The translations under genes and the position numbers were made by a program. Below the pieces are notes generated by a model, which saw nothing but the letters and a program-made list of their open reading frames with translations, searched no databases and was not told the DNA's origin. Source: Candidatus Scalindua sp. SCAELEC01 (GTDB lineage Bacteria; Planctomycetota; Brocadiia; Brocadiales; Scalinduaceae). From it: DNA of 64,000 nucleotides. Positions 17,816 through 26,753 of this stretch are shown piece after piece. Numbering within the stretch: the first letter of the stretch is position 1; the number at the start of each line of letters is the position of its first letter. The stretch is taken from the NCBI GenBank assembly GCA_004282745.1, contig SHMT01000003.1, positions 117,825-181,824 on the forward strand, in the 5' to 3' direction.

Positions 17816-18529
17816 ATGATTTCCGTATCAGCTGACAAATTTGTGGACGATTTACAAAGGGATTGTTTAGGACACCCTGCGCTCAACCACTCATATTTAA
17901 AGAAATTTGAGGAGAAGAAGGTAAACAAAGCCCAGGTTAAAATTTTCGCAGAGCAGTACTACTGTTTTTCCCGCCATTTCTCTCGATACCTTGCGGCATT
18001 GATTGCGATAACCCCTGACGAAGCGTCAAGGGCTCCCTTAATCAAAAATCTTGGTGAAGAGTATGGTGCCCGACAGGAGGAAAATCGTGATATGGATCCG
18101 GAATTGACTCATCCGGCAATTTTCCGAGGGTTTCTAAGGTCGGTGGGTATTGACACCTCTCCTGAAGGATTGGATTCAATTGTACCGCTCCCAGAAACGA
18201 AGCTTTTTGTAGAAAAGTACCTCAATATCAGATATCTTAATTACATTTATGCCTTTGGAGCTCTTGGACCGGGAACCGAATACATTGTACCACAGATGTA
18301 TACCTACATTCGTGAAGGTTGCCGGGGCGCTGGACTATCTGAGGATGATGTCCTCTTCTTCTCCGCCCACATTGAGCTGGACGTAGAGCATGCGGAAGGG
18401 ATTAAAGATTCTCTCCTTCCATTTGCCACAACCGCTGACCACCAGGAACTGCTTCGCGCAGGCGCAATGGATTTTCTTGATGCCAGGACGGTATTGTGGG
18501 ATGGCCTTGAAAGGGCGAGTGGTTTATAG
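17816..18529 (+). CDS. CADD-like heme-oxygenase-fold di-iron oxidase
   Basis: The 237-aa product belongs to the PqqC/TenA/CADD superfamily of helical heme-oxygenase-like oxidases. The expected metal ligands are all visible: Glu81/82 (LGEEYG), His99 (LTHP), Glu155 (GTEYIVP), and the diagnostic His185-x3-Asp189-x2-His192 (AHIELDVEH). Tyrosines at 48-49 and 58 lie in the first core helices. In Chlamydia, CADD makes para-aminobenzoate from its own side chains; other relatives (UndA, BesC) are oxidative decarboxylases or lyases. The family is clear, the reaction is not. ATG with a strong AGGAGGGG. Preceded by an aminotransferase gene; the two are separated by 574 bp, so not an obvious operon. Confidence 0.8.
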   Translation: MISVSADKFVDDLQRDCLGHPALNHSYLKKFEEKKVNKAQVKIFAEQYYCFSRHFSRYLAALIAITPDEASRAPLIKNLGEEYGARQEENRDMDPELTHPAIFRGFLRSVGIDTSPEGLDSIVPLPETKLFVEKYLNIRYLNYIYAFGALGPGTEYIVPQMYTYIREGCRGAGLSEDDVLFFSAHIELDVEHAEGIKDSLLPFATTADHQELLRAGAMDFLDARTVLWDGLERASGL

Positions 18530-18607
18530 AAAATCATATCTGATTGCTCTTGACTAGAGAGCGAATAAATTTGATTAGTAGGGGGAGGCATTGTGTAGGT
18601 GCCCGAA

Positions 18608-18669
18608 TTCACCCCATTAGAGAAATGATAACCAGACATGGTACCTATCAAAGTATTTAATGGGGTGAA
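18608..18669 (+). terminator. Large inverted repeat downstream of CADD-like gene
   Basis: Perfect 12-bp arms TTCACCCCATTA (18608-18619) and TAATGGGGTGAA (18658-18669) with a 38-bp loop. It could terminate the CADD-like transcript, although no U-run follows. Confidence 0.4.
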
Positions 18670-18841
18670 GTATTCCCTCATAAGGTGGTTCAGAACGGTT
18701 CACTATTATCCTCTGAACGCTTAGTGCCCAAAAAAAATAGCTTGTTGTTCTTTTCTGGCCCCTTACCGATTTCCGTTTGCATGAAAATATCAAATAGAGC
18801 CGGATGTGTGTGCGCAGACGACTACCCCGTGAAAAGTAGTT

Positions 18842-18865
18842 CACAGGGTTTTCGTTCAGACACTA
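18842..18865. repeat. Solo end of element A
   Basis: This is an exact 24-bp match to the right end of element A copy 2 (CACAGGGTTTTCGTTCAGAC and four more bases), without the rest of the element. It is probably a decayed or truncated copy. Confidence 0.6.
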
Positions 18866-19109
18866 TGTATCAGAGGCACATATAAATCCGGCAATTACCG
18901 TATCCATGACTATCACGAACAGGATGTAAGCTGAAGAGGGTTTCATCTATATCTGTTCCCAACTTCTCGGTGCGACTTTGACTGGGTTTAGCTTTTTGAA
19001 TGTATCAATTTTCCTCCATTTAAGCCAAGAATACACATGTGGATTTTTCCATATGTGCAAGTTATAAAAAGAGTTAAAGATTGTGTTAGCGTGAGGTATA
19101 AATACTTTG

Positions 19110-19138
19110 TTGCAATTGCTTTTGCAAAGTTATATAAA
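19110..19138 (+). promoter_or_regulatory. Sigma-70-type promoter for the FMN protein gene
   Basis: TTGCAA at 19110-19115 and TATAAA at 19133-19138 are separated by exactly 17 bp. The predicted start leaves a leader of about 80 nt to the ATG at 19226. Unlike the flagellar genes, this is a housekeeping-type promoter. Confidence 0.65.
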
Positions 19139-19225
19139 AGGGCATTTATTGTGGCATCAGGCGCCTAAGTGTTTATACCTTTTTATAATGCAATAATTTT
19201 TTATTAACAAAAGAGGAGGAGATGT

Positions 19226-20806
19226 ATGGGAAGTTTGCAAATACCAAATAAATCGGCGGCAACGGGTACGAGAACGAGGACCGGAAGCGATGTTTTGCCG
19301 CAAAGTGGGATGTGCGTCGTCTGTCTAGATGGATGTCCGGGATACTGCGAAATTGGTCTATCGGCTATGAGGGGACCTGAGACAATATACCCTATCCCAT
19401 TTGGAAAAAGTACGTCCAGTGGTACAAAAGATTATCCTGTAGACTATTCACACTTTAACATCACAGGAACTGTTGCCAGTCATCACCAAAAAGAGTACGA
19501 GCAATTCACAAACGTAAGTGTTGAAACACGTCTCGGTAGAGATAGAGGCCTTAAGTTAAAATTTCCGTTGATCTGTACTGGTTTGGGTTCCACCCAGATA
19601 GCTAAGAACCATTTTGCTGACCTCGGTGCAGGTTCTGCTATTTGTGGTACAGGAATAGTAATAGGCGAGAATGTGGTAGGGATGGACGAGACTTCTAAAT
19701 TTGACAATAATCAAAAAGTTACCGAGTGTAAGGAGCTGGAAAGAAGGTTTAAATCTTTTAAAGACAACCAGAAAGACGGTTATGGCTTTATTGCCATCCA
19801 GGCAAATCCGGAAGATTGGAGGCTTGGCGTCCTTGAGTATAGCATGAATACGTTAGGTTCCGATGCCGTCGAGTTGAAATGGGGCCAGGGCGCTAAGAAT
19901 ATAGGTGGTGAAGTTAAGATTTTCAATCTGGAAAAAGCGATACTCTTGAAAAAAAGGGGCTACATTGTAATCCCTGATCCGGAAGATAAAATCGTACAGG
20001 AAGCCTTTAAAACAGGGGCTGTTGAGGGATTTGAGAGACATACCAGGGTAAAGGCAATTTCAGAATATCTCCCGAAAGCAATTGATGATTTTGGTAAGCA
20101 GGTAGAACACCTGAGGCATGCTGGCGCTAAATATGTATTCCTAAAGACAGGTGCGTATCGACCGTCTGATCTGGCAAGGGCCATCAAGTTCTGTTCGATT
20201 TATAAACTTGATGTCTTAACTATTGACGGCGCGGGTGGCGGGACAGGTATGAGTCCGTGGAGAATGATGAATGAATGGGGTGTACCTACCGTTTATATTG
20301 CCGCCATGACGTATGAGTATTGTAAGAGACTGGCGGACAGGGGTGAGTATGTGCCGGACATAATACTTGCAGGTGGACTGAGCGCCGAAGATCATATTTA
20401 TAAATCATTCGCGCTGGCTGCACCATTCGTAAAGGCTGTAGGCATGTCTCGGTCTACAATCTGTGCTACCATGGTTGGCAATACCAATGGAATCGCTATT
20501 AAGGATGGTAAGATACCGAAACCTGCTTCAGAACATGGCGATACTCTTGATAAAATTTTCTATTACTCATCAAAGGTAAGAGATGAATTTGGAGAAGTTA
20601 CCCCAGGTGCCTTGGGTATGTATTCCTATTATGAGAAAATGGCGATGGGACTGAGACAACTCATGGCCGGATCAAGGAGATTTGACCTCAGTGAAATCAC
20701 GAGAGACGATATTTTTGCCTTGACCAGGGAAGCGGCAGATGTAACCGGTATCAATTACATTATGGATTGGGAAAGAGAGAGTTCCATGAACATCTTGGAT
20801 GCGTGA
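19226..20806 (+). CDS. Standalone FMN-binding glutamate synthase-like protein
   Basis: The 526-aa product matches the FMN/synthase domain of glutamate synthase (Glu_synthase family): ICTGLGSTQIAKNHF, WGQGAKNIGG, then TIDGAGGGTGMSPWRMMNEWGVPT and IILAGGLSAEDHIYKSFALAAPFVKAVGMSRS, the phosphate- and FMN-binding strands of a TIM barrel. It lacks the glutaminase domain of GltB. The N terminus has a cysteine set, Cys30-x2-Cys33-x3-Cys37-x3-Cys41, that could hold an iron-sulfur cluster. It may use ammonia or another amino donor, or do a different redox reaction; the substrate is not known. Strong GAGGAGGAG ribosome site and a good promoter suggest high expression. Confidence 0.85.
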   Translation: MGSLQIPNKSAATGTRTRTGSDVLPQSGMCVVCLDGCPGYCEIGLSAMRGPETIYPIPFGKSTSSGTKDYPVDYSHFNITGTVASHHQKEYEQFTNVSVETRLGRDRGLKLKFPLICTGLGSTQIAKNHFADLGAGSAICGTGIVIGENVVGMDETSKFDNNQKVTECKELERRFKSFKDNQKDGYGFIAIQANPEDWRLGVLEYSMNTLGSDAVELKWGQGAKNIGGEVKIFNLEKAILLKKRGYIVIPDPEDKIVQEAFKTGAVEGFERHTRVKAISEYLPKAIDDFGKQVEHLRHAGAKYVFLKTGAYRPSDLARAIKFCSIYKLDVLTIDGAGGGTGMSPWRMMNEWGVPTVYIAAMTYEYCKRLADRGEYVPDIILAGGLSAEDHIYKSFALAAPFVKAVGMSRSTICATMVGNTNGIAIKDGKIPKPASEHGDTLDKIFYYSSKVRDEFGEVTPGALGMYSYYEKMAMGLRQLMAGSRRFDLSEITRDDIFALTREAADVTGINYIMDWERESSMNILDA

Positions 20807-20850
20807 GAGTTCTTCTCTTGAAACCTTTAGAATATTTTATTGTATAGAGT

Positions 20851-20895
20851 AAAGCTGTATAAGATGTTTACAACCTCTTATACAGCTTTTTCTTT
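20851..20895 (+). terminator. Rho-independent terminator after FMN protein gene
   Basis: A 13-bp perfect stem AAGCTGTATAAGA / TCTTATACAGCTT with an 11-base loop is followed by TTTCTTT. It lies 45 bp after the stop codon. The reverse strand also has an AAAG run, so the unit is mainly plus-strand. Confidence 0.85.
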
Positions 20896-21034
20896 GGACA
20901 GGTATTTTTTTACCATGAAAGCGCCTCAACATAACTGACGGTCAGTAAAAAACCAACCGGGACGGAAGATTGATACGATTTCTTCTTTCCAAGATAATTC
21001 TGATACGGGATTACACTATTCAAATAACAAAGAA

Positions 21035-23017
21035 ATGAAAACAACAAAACGATCTACGATTTATAGTACCTGCCCCAGAGACTGTTACGATACTTGCTCT
21101 ATCTTAACGACTGTCGAGGATGGCAGTGCTGTCAAGCTCAAAGGCAATCCAAAGCATCCGATAACCCAGGGTTTTCTTTGCTGGAAGATCCAGAATGGAT
21201 TAAAGTTTGTGTATTCACCGCAACGGCTCCAATACCCACTCAAAAGGGTGGGAAAAAAGGGTAACGATGATTTCAAGAGAATCTCGTGGGATGAAGCGTA
21301 TCTGGAGATTGCCAAGCAGCTTACAAGGATCAAGGAGACACATGGATCCGGATCAATATTACCGGTAGATTATTATGGACACATGGGATTGTTGAATAAG
21401 CAGTTTTCCCACCGCTTTTTCAACGCTATCAACAGCAGCAATTGTGCCCCCACCATCTGCTCTAATGCAGGAAGGGCCGCCTTGCAACATGTATATGGAG
21501 GTTTTTGGGGTGTGGATCCTGAAGAGATACTCACGTCTAAGCTCATCATACACTGGGGAATTAACGGCCCCTGGAGTAACCTGCATGGCTACAATCTTAT
21601 CAAAAGAGCGGTAAAAAACGGTGCCAAGTATTATGTAATAGACCCGATGCATACGGGCAAACTGGGAAAGCATCTCGCTATAAAGCCTAATACCGATGGT
21701 GTCCTGGCCTTGGGAATAGCAAACTATCTCATTTCCACGGGATTGTACGAGCGTGAGCATGTTGACAAACACACCTATGGATTTGAGCATTTTATTGAAG
21801 TTACAAAGGGGTTTTCCCTTGAGAAGGTTTCTGTGATTACGGGGATACCGGAAGAAGATATAAAGGCATTAGCCGAAGATATGTATAGGTTAAGGCCCAA
21901 TTTTATCCACCTTGGTTTTGGGATACAGAAGCATCTTTATGGGGGTGAAGCGGTAAGAACGATTGCTCTTCTACCACCATTGGTAGGTGGGTTCAGGGTA
22001 CACTATAGCAATACTGACAGAGAATTGGACTTGGGCTTTCTGCAAGGAAAGCAGTTTGCAAATAAAGTTGATGCCCAGGACCGCAAGAAGACATACAACA
22101 TGGCCCAACTGGGAAAAGTCCTTGAGACCGAGGAGATAAAGTCCCTTTTCATATTTAATACAAATCCCGTCGTTAATCTCCCAAACCAGAGACTGGTAAA
22201 ACAGGGGCTTCTCAGGGAAGATCTCTTCGTGGTAGTACACGATCTCTTCTTGAATGATACCTGTAGTTACGCCGATATCGTATTGCCCGCTACCAGTTTT
22301 CTTGAATCATTTGATGTGCATGTATGTTACTACCATAATTACATGTCAATAAATCAGAGGGCCATTGAACCTCTTGGAGAGGCAAAACCGAATTATCAAG
22401 TGTTCAAAGAGTTAGCTTCTGCTTTGAAACTACCTTCAGAGGAGTTATTTCCTCCGGCAAGAGAAGTACTTGATGAGTTTTTCACCAGGAGCGCTGCCGT
22501 GGAATTTACTTTGGATGATCTTGAAACCCGGGGGTTCTGCAAGATGAAGACAAGGCCTCAGAATGAGTACACTACACCTTCTCGCAAGATAGAGTTCTAT
22601 TCCCAATCAGCCAAAGCGGCCGGGCTTCCCGCTCTTCCCGGCTATTATAAAGAGAAAGGCAACAAATACCCATTTCAATTACTCTCTGTAAACCTCATGC
22701 ATATTACGCGCTCCCAGTTTCATAACATCTGGCAAAAAAAGATTGAACCCATTGTCTTAATCAATAAAGATGAAGCCGATCAGAGAGAGATAAAAAAAGG
22801 TGATTGGGTAAGACTGAGGAACGACTTAGACACCTTAAACATGAAGGCTAGCCCAACAAACGAGATTAAGAGGGGGGTTGTTCTTGCCTATGGTGGTCTT
22901 TGGCCAAAACTGTGTGGAGGTAAAGGCGTAAACACCTTAATCTCGGACGAAGTACAAGATTTTGGGGGAAATGCCACTTATAATTCAACGTATGTTGAAA
23001 TTGAGAAGTTGCAGTAG
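21035..23017 (+). CDS. Molybdopterin oxidoreductase (cytoplasmic, single subunit)
   Basis: The 660-aa product is a member of the DMSO-reductase family. It has a [4Fe-4S] motif Cys13-x3-Cys17-x3-Cys21-x27-Cys49, WDEAYLEIAKQL, and NCAPTICSNAGR, in which Cys142 is the likely Mo ligand. The pterin-binding regions GINGPWSNLHG and YVIDPMHTGKL follow, and the C-terminal dinucleotide-binding domain begins near residue 535. No signal peptide or twin-arginine motif is present, so it should be cytoplasmic. No partner subunits are encoded nearby. Its substrate is unknown; formate, thiosulfate/polysulfide and hydratase relatives share this layout. The gene has a weak ribosome site and follows a terminator. 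Confidence 0.85.
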   Translation: MKTTKRSTIYSTCPRDCYDTCSILTTVEDGSAVKLKGNPKHPITQGFLCWKIQNGLKFVYSPQRLQYPLKRVGKKGNDDFKRISWDEAYLEIAKQLTRIKETHGSGSILPVDYYGHMGLLNKQFSHRFFNAINSSNCAPTICSNAGRAALQHVYGGFWGVDPEEILTSKLIIHWGINGPWSNLHGYNLIKRAVKNGAKYYVIDPMHTGKLGKHLAIKPNTDGVLALGIANYLISTGLYEREHVDKHTYGFEHFIEVTKGFSLEKVSVITGIPEEDIKALAEDMYRLRPNFIHLGFGIQKHLYGGEAVRTIALLPPLVGGFRVHYSNTDRELDLGFLQGKQFANKVDAQDRKKTYNMAQLGKVLETEEIKSLFIFNTNPVVNLPNQRLVKQGLLREDLFVVVHDLFLNDTCSYADIVLPATSFLESFDVHVCYYHNYMSINQRAIEPLGEAKPNYQVFKELASALKLPSEELFPPAREVLDEFFTRSAAVEFTLDDLETRGFCKMKTRPQNEYTTPSRKIEFYSQSAKAAGLPALPGYYKEKGNKYPFQLLSVNLMHITRSQFHNIWQKKIEPIVLINKDEADQREIKKGDWVRLRNDLDTLNMKASPTNEIKRGVVLAYGGLWPKLCGGKGVNTLISDEVQDFGGNATYNSTYVEIEKLQ

Positions 23018-23067
23018 AACAATCCCAATATGAAAAAAATATTTTCCTTTATATTATTCATCCCAAT

Positions 23068-23107
23068 ACAGCATAAACACTGGAAAGACAATCCGTGTTT
23101 ATGCTGT
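23068..23107. terminator. Bidirectional hairpin between convergent genes
   Basis: 13-bp arms ACAGCATAAACAC (23068-23080) and GTGTTTATGCTGT (23095-23107) flank a 14-base loop. The right arm overlaps the stop codon of the FlaG-like gene. It sits between the convergent molybdopterin oxidoreductase and FlaG-like genes and may terminate both. Confidence 0.65.
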
Positions 23108-23455
23108 CACATCCAGAAAGAACCCTTCTCCCTGTTCTATATGGTTTATCCAAGTTGAAAATTCATCGTGAGTAATATTTTTTTTTCTTATCTCTCTGAT
23201 CTCTCCCCCCTCACCAACTATCACAATGTCAATGAAAACCTCCTCGTCCTTTTGATATACGCAAAACCGATAAGGGGAATGGTTCTTTTCTAACAACGTA
23301 TGAGCGGCCTCTGCCGCTTCTACCAAGTGCTGAAAATTACTTCCTGCCTCATCTCTCTGTTTCTGATCCCGATCTCCTTTTTTTCTTTTAGAGCGAAGAG
23401 GTTTTTTCCTCGTAACAACACGGTAGATATTATCAATCCTTAATTCGTCATCCAT
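23099..23455 (-). CDS. FlaG-like protein (tentative)
   Basis: The 118-aa product has a basic, polar N terminus (KKPLRSKRKKGDRDQK) and a C-terminal region resembling FlaG: YRFCVYQKDEEVFIDIVIVGEGGEIREIRKKN, then IEQGEGFFLDVTA, which fits the FlaG pattern of a flagellin-associated regulator of filament length. FlaG proteins are poorly conserved, so the match is weak. ATG start with GAGAG. It ends at a bidirectional hairpin, as the last gene of the HD-GYP stretch; no promoter was seen in the 182-bp gap before it. Confidence 0.45.
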   Translation of the reverse strand: MDDELRIDNIYRVVTRKKPLRSKRKKGDRDQKQRDEAGSNFQHLVEAAEAAHTLLEKNHSPYRFCVYQKDEEVFIDIVIVGEGGEIREIRKKNITHDEFSTWINHIEQGEGFFLDVTA

Positions 23456-23637
23456 TTCTCTCTCGTACCCATAACAGGTAACCCCTCATATAATCAACAA
23501 CTACACCTATCTTTTATTAGAGGTTCTCCTTATTTTACTTATGAAAGAATAGGGAATAAGGAAGAGACGGCATTTTTGTTGTTCGATTGGAGTGGTCTTG
23601 CAGTGATAAGGAATACAATCCAGGAGAAAAGCTCAGG

Positions 23638-24882
23638 TCAACTCTGATCCCCCAGCATGACCACAAAATCCTTCATTAAACACTGATCATAATCTTCTTG
23701 ATAATCGGACATGAGCTTTAGCGCATCAAAAGGTTCAAGCGCTTTCTTATATGGTCTATCAGATACCAAGGCATCATAAAAATTAACAATTCCCGTTATC
23801 CTGCCGAAAAGATGAATCCGTTCATCTTTCAACTTATACGGATACCCCAGACCTGATAGTTTCTCATGGTGTTGAAGAATTGCGAAAAAAGAATTTTGAG
23901 GGATTTGATTACGAATTCCTTCCAGTAAATTTATCCCCTCTTTGACGTGACCTTGCACGATCCTGTATTCCTCATCTGTCAGCTTACCTGGCTTATTAAT
24001 TATGCACGGGTCTATCATGCTATTACCTATGTCATGTAACAATGCCCCCAATCCTAGTTCTAACAAATCTGGTTTTCTTTTCAGGCCCCTCAATATTCCC
24101 AATCCAATACTCAGACTACATACGTTGAGAGAATGATTGTACGTATAATAATCGTGCGACATTATTTTCATTAAATTGTAGAAGGTATTCTCTTGATTCA
24201 GGATGTTATCGACCAGTATCTCCACAACATTGGTGGCTTTTTGTATATTGTCTCCACTTCGAGGATCTTCAAAGATTTCTTTGACGACCAATTTAGAGTT
24301 CTCTCGAAATAGGGTGTAATACAATTCTGTAGAAATATCCTTGGTATTTAAGCGTTCCGGTGTCAACTGCGTGAGGTATTTTCTATAGAGCGGTATTTCT
24401 GCATTTTTGATTACAATTAGTTTTTTAGACTCATGAATGTCTTCAGGTATGGTTTCAGGTCTCCCCTCTTCACGGTCAGGACCAAGAATGTGATCAAGTT
24501 CTAAGTCATTTTTACCGTAAACATTGAAGTCTACGATAAAACCTGGAATGAGTGTTTCTCTTTCAATAGGAAAATAGTTTAAGTGTAGAGAATAATATTT
24601 CTCTCTATTTTCCTGTTGATCAAATGGGGGAACAAAGATCTCTGCTTTTATATTAGATTTGTTTACGTTTTCATAGTAATATTTTTCAAAATTTTCAATG
24701 TCGTCTTCTGATACGTGGACTGTGTGGACCTTATTTTCCTGGAGTCTATGTAACGTTTCTTCCGAAAAGGGGTGGTTGCCCTTTCGAAAGAGAACAAATT
24801 TATTATTTGCACGTATGTAGATTTTAAAGTTAAGGATTGTATCTACTCTTAGATTGTCTGTTGCAACGGGAAAATACTTCAT
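23638..24882 (-). CDS. HD-GYP domain protein, cyclic-di-GMP phosphodiesterase
   Basis: HD-GYP enzymes hydrolyse cyclic-di-GMP. The 414-aa product has an N-terminal part containing a shared input domain (RANNKFVLFRKGNHPF to VSEDDIENFEKYY, about residues 22-70), a middle of unknown function, and a C-terminal HD-GYP domain. The catalytic pairs are intact: LLHDIG (about residue 286), KPGKLTDEEYRIVQGH, ILQHHEKLSGLGYP (GYP). It starts 20 bp after the next HD-GYP gene, so both are in one transcript. It probably lowers cyclic-di-GMP to favour motility, by analogy. Confidence 0.85.
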   Translation of the reverse strand: MKYFPVATDNLRVDTILNFKIYIRANNKFVLFRKGNHPFSEETLHRLQENKVHTVHVSEDDIENFEKYYYENVNKSNIKAEIFVPPFDQQENREKYYSLHLNYFPIERETLIPGFIVDFNVYGKNDLELDHILGPDREEGRPETIPEDIHESKKLIVIKNAEIPLYRKYLTQLTPERLNTKDISTELYYTLFRENSKLVVKEIFEDPRSGDNIQKATNVVEILVDNILNQENTFYNLMKIMSHDYYTYNHSLNVCSLSIGLGILRGLKRKPDLLELGLGALLHDIGNSMIDPCIINKPGKLTDEEYRIVQGHVKEGINLLEGIRNQIPQNSFFAILQHHEKLSGLGYPYKLKDERIHLFGRITGIVNFYDALVSDRPYKKALEPFDALKLMSDYQEDYDQCLMKDFVVMLGDQS

Positions 24883-24901
24883 GTTATTCAGGACACCCTT
24901 T

Positions 24902-26542
24902 TTATACCGGTTCTAAGATTTCTTGATTTGACAATGAAACATACCGGGCTTTTTTCAACTTTGAATGAGCCGTTCCTAAGAATCCCATAAAACCATCAAG
25001 TAACTCCCTATCAAATACACCTTCCATCTCATCTTTCATCACCTCAAAAGCCCTTTCACTGTTTACGGCACTTGAATACGGCCTATCAGAAATTAAAGCA
25101 TTGTACACATCGACAACACGTGAAATTCTACTACGATACTCAATGTCATTGCCTTGCAGACCGTAAGGATACCCACTACCATCGAAATTTTCATGGTGAA
25201 GCATTGCTAGCATGTATGATTCCATCGGTACACTTTCAAACCCTTGTAATATTGTACTCCCTATTTCTGGATGTTTTTTTACAATTTCAAACTCTTCTCT
25301 GCTCAATCTGTCCGGTTTGTCTATGAGTAAACTATCAATTTTTCTCATACCAATATCTTGTAAAAACAGTCCCAAACCAAACTCATGAAACTCATCTATA
25401 TTTATACCAATATGATTTGCATACCCAAGCCCCAATACCGTTACATTTATGGGATACGATTCACAGTGATTATCATGCTTCAATACCTTAATCATATCAA
25501 AGATATGCTCTTTATTATTTCGGATAATATCGATTAAAAAACCTACAAAATTTTTTGCTCTTTCGATATCACATATTCCATCAGACGCGGTACTAAAATC
25601 GTTAATAATATTAATGGCAATATCATTTATTATCTTAAACTTCTCAATCATTTTAATTCCATTATCCTCTGCAATTTTTTCCAAATTGGCCTCGAAAAAA
25701 CGCAAATATTGTTTTCTTCCATTTTTGGGAACAAATAATTTTTTAACATTTCTTCTGATAAATTCCTCCCTCTTTTCGTTAACGAACAAATTGTTACCGC
25801 CTTTCCAGTATAAGATGTAACTTCGTTTACCATTATTCGTGTTTTCAAGATAGAGTTCGCTTGTCTTAAAAGGTCCGGACTTGAGACTTTGCAGTGTTAC
25901 GGGAAGAAATTTATTCGTTTCATTATAGTAGAAGTTATCGAGTTCCTCTATTACTGAACGTTTTTTTGACTTCTCAATCAAAATGATGTTTCGTATCGCA
26001 AGTGTCGAATACTTCGAAACAACCTTAAGCATTTCAATATCACTCTCTAAAAATATTTTTTTATCCTTCTTATCGCTTACGTTAATAACCCCTATCACTT
26101 CCTTATTGTATACAAGGGGCATAGACAAAAGAGATTTAGATGAGTACCGTCTTCCATTCCTTTTTCCAAATCTCATATCATCTTCTATGTTGTCAAGAAC
26201 CAGGTATTCTCCCTTTAAGGCTACGGTACCAGATATTCCCTCACCCACTCTTTGTCTACACTGTTCCATAATAACATGTTCAAGATGTTTCGATCCTCTT
26301 ATACGAAGAACACCTCCTTCTATAATCATTAATGAAGCATTTTTCACTTTTAATATGTCTGTTGTAATTTCAATTATTAATTTATACAGACGTTTAAGAT
26401 CAAATACAGATGTTAAGGCAATGCCAATCCTCTGCTCTTCTTTACCCATGAAGATTGTCTTTTTTATTTCTAAGACATCTGCTCCCCACCCATTCATGTT
26501 ATTTCGTTTTGTAAAAGTGTTCGCTTCCTTAACGGTCATCAT
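24902..26542 (-). CDS. GAF and HD-GYP domain protein with altered HD motif
   Basis: The 546-aa product has a GAF domain (about residues 30-190: LASMIIEGGVL, GEGISGTVALKGEYLVLDN, SLLSMPLVYNKEVIGVINV-type segments), the shared input domain (SYILYWKGGNNLFVNEKREE), and a C-terminal HD-GYP domain. The metal-binding HD pair is changed: LFLQDIG (about residue 395) where the paralogs have LLHDIG, but the GYP motif (HENFDGSGYP) is intact. It may be a receptor instead of an active phosphodiesterase. ATG at 26542 or 26539, preceded by GAGGTG. Linked to the 68-aa ORF with a 4-bp gap. Confidence 0.85.
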   Translation of the reverse strand: MMTVKEANTFTKRNNMNGWGADVLEIKKTIFMGKEEQRIGIALTSVFDLKRLYKLIIEITTDILKVKNASLMIIEGGVLRIRGSKHLEHVIMEQCRQRVGEGISGTVALKGEYLVLDNIEDDMRFGKRNGRRYSSKSLLSMPLVYNKEVIGVINVSDKKDKKIFLESDIEMLKVVSKYSTLAIRNIILIEKSKKRSVIEELDNFYYNETNKFLPVTLQSLKSGPFKTSELYLENTNNGKRSYILYWKGGNNLFVNEKREEFIRRNVKKLFVPKNGRKQYLRFFEANLEKIAEDNGIKMIEKFKIINDIAINIINDFSTASDGICDIERAKNFVGFLIDIIRNNKEHIFDMIKVLKHDNHCESYPINVTVLGLGYANHIGINIDEFHEFGLGLFLQDIGMRKIDSLLIDKPDRLSREEFEIVKKHPEIGSTILQGFESVPMESYMLAMLHHENFDGSGYPYGLQGNDIEYRSRISRVVDVYNALISDRPYSSAVNSERAFEVMKDEMEGVFDRELLDGFMGFLGTAHSKLKKARYVSLSNQEILEPV

Positions 26543-26546
26543 CAAT

Positions 26547-26753
26547 TCACCTCTTTCTGGAAATAATCTTTATGTTACCGACATTGTTCTTTATATAATC
26601 CCTCAACGATTCTAAAGCAATCCCCTTTGCCATACATTTGTTCTTGCAAATAGAATTTGCTTCATCCATAAATATGGCAACCAAATCCATTACGGTTAGA
26701 CCATTACGGTAGTGTTGTGATATCAGATTAATTTTGCATTGTTTTCTGGTCAT
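26547..26753 (-). CDS. Small protein of unknown function (68 aa)
   Basis: The start at ATG 26753 has GAGG 8 nt upstream; a longer reading frame extends to 26855 but has no ribosome site. The 68-aa product is helical with a conserved-looking Cys pair (ICKNKCMAKG) and a basic tail ending IISRKR. I do not recognise it. Its place directly before the GAF/HD-GYP gene, with a 4-bp gap, makes translation likely. A sigma-54 element lies about 240 bp upstream. Confidence 0.5.
   Translation of the reverse strand: MTRKQCKINLISQHYRNGLTVMDLVAIFMDEANSICKNKCMAKGIALESLRDYIKNNVGNIKIISRKR

Larger units (their letters stand above)
18530..19225. other. Intergenic region with hairpin, repeat remnant, promoter
   Basis: This 696-bp region contains no convincing gene. 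It holds an inverted repeat (18608-18669), a 24-bp remnant of element A (18842-18865) and a good sigma-70 promoter (19110-19138) for the FMN protein. Confidence 0.5.
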
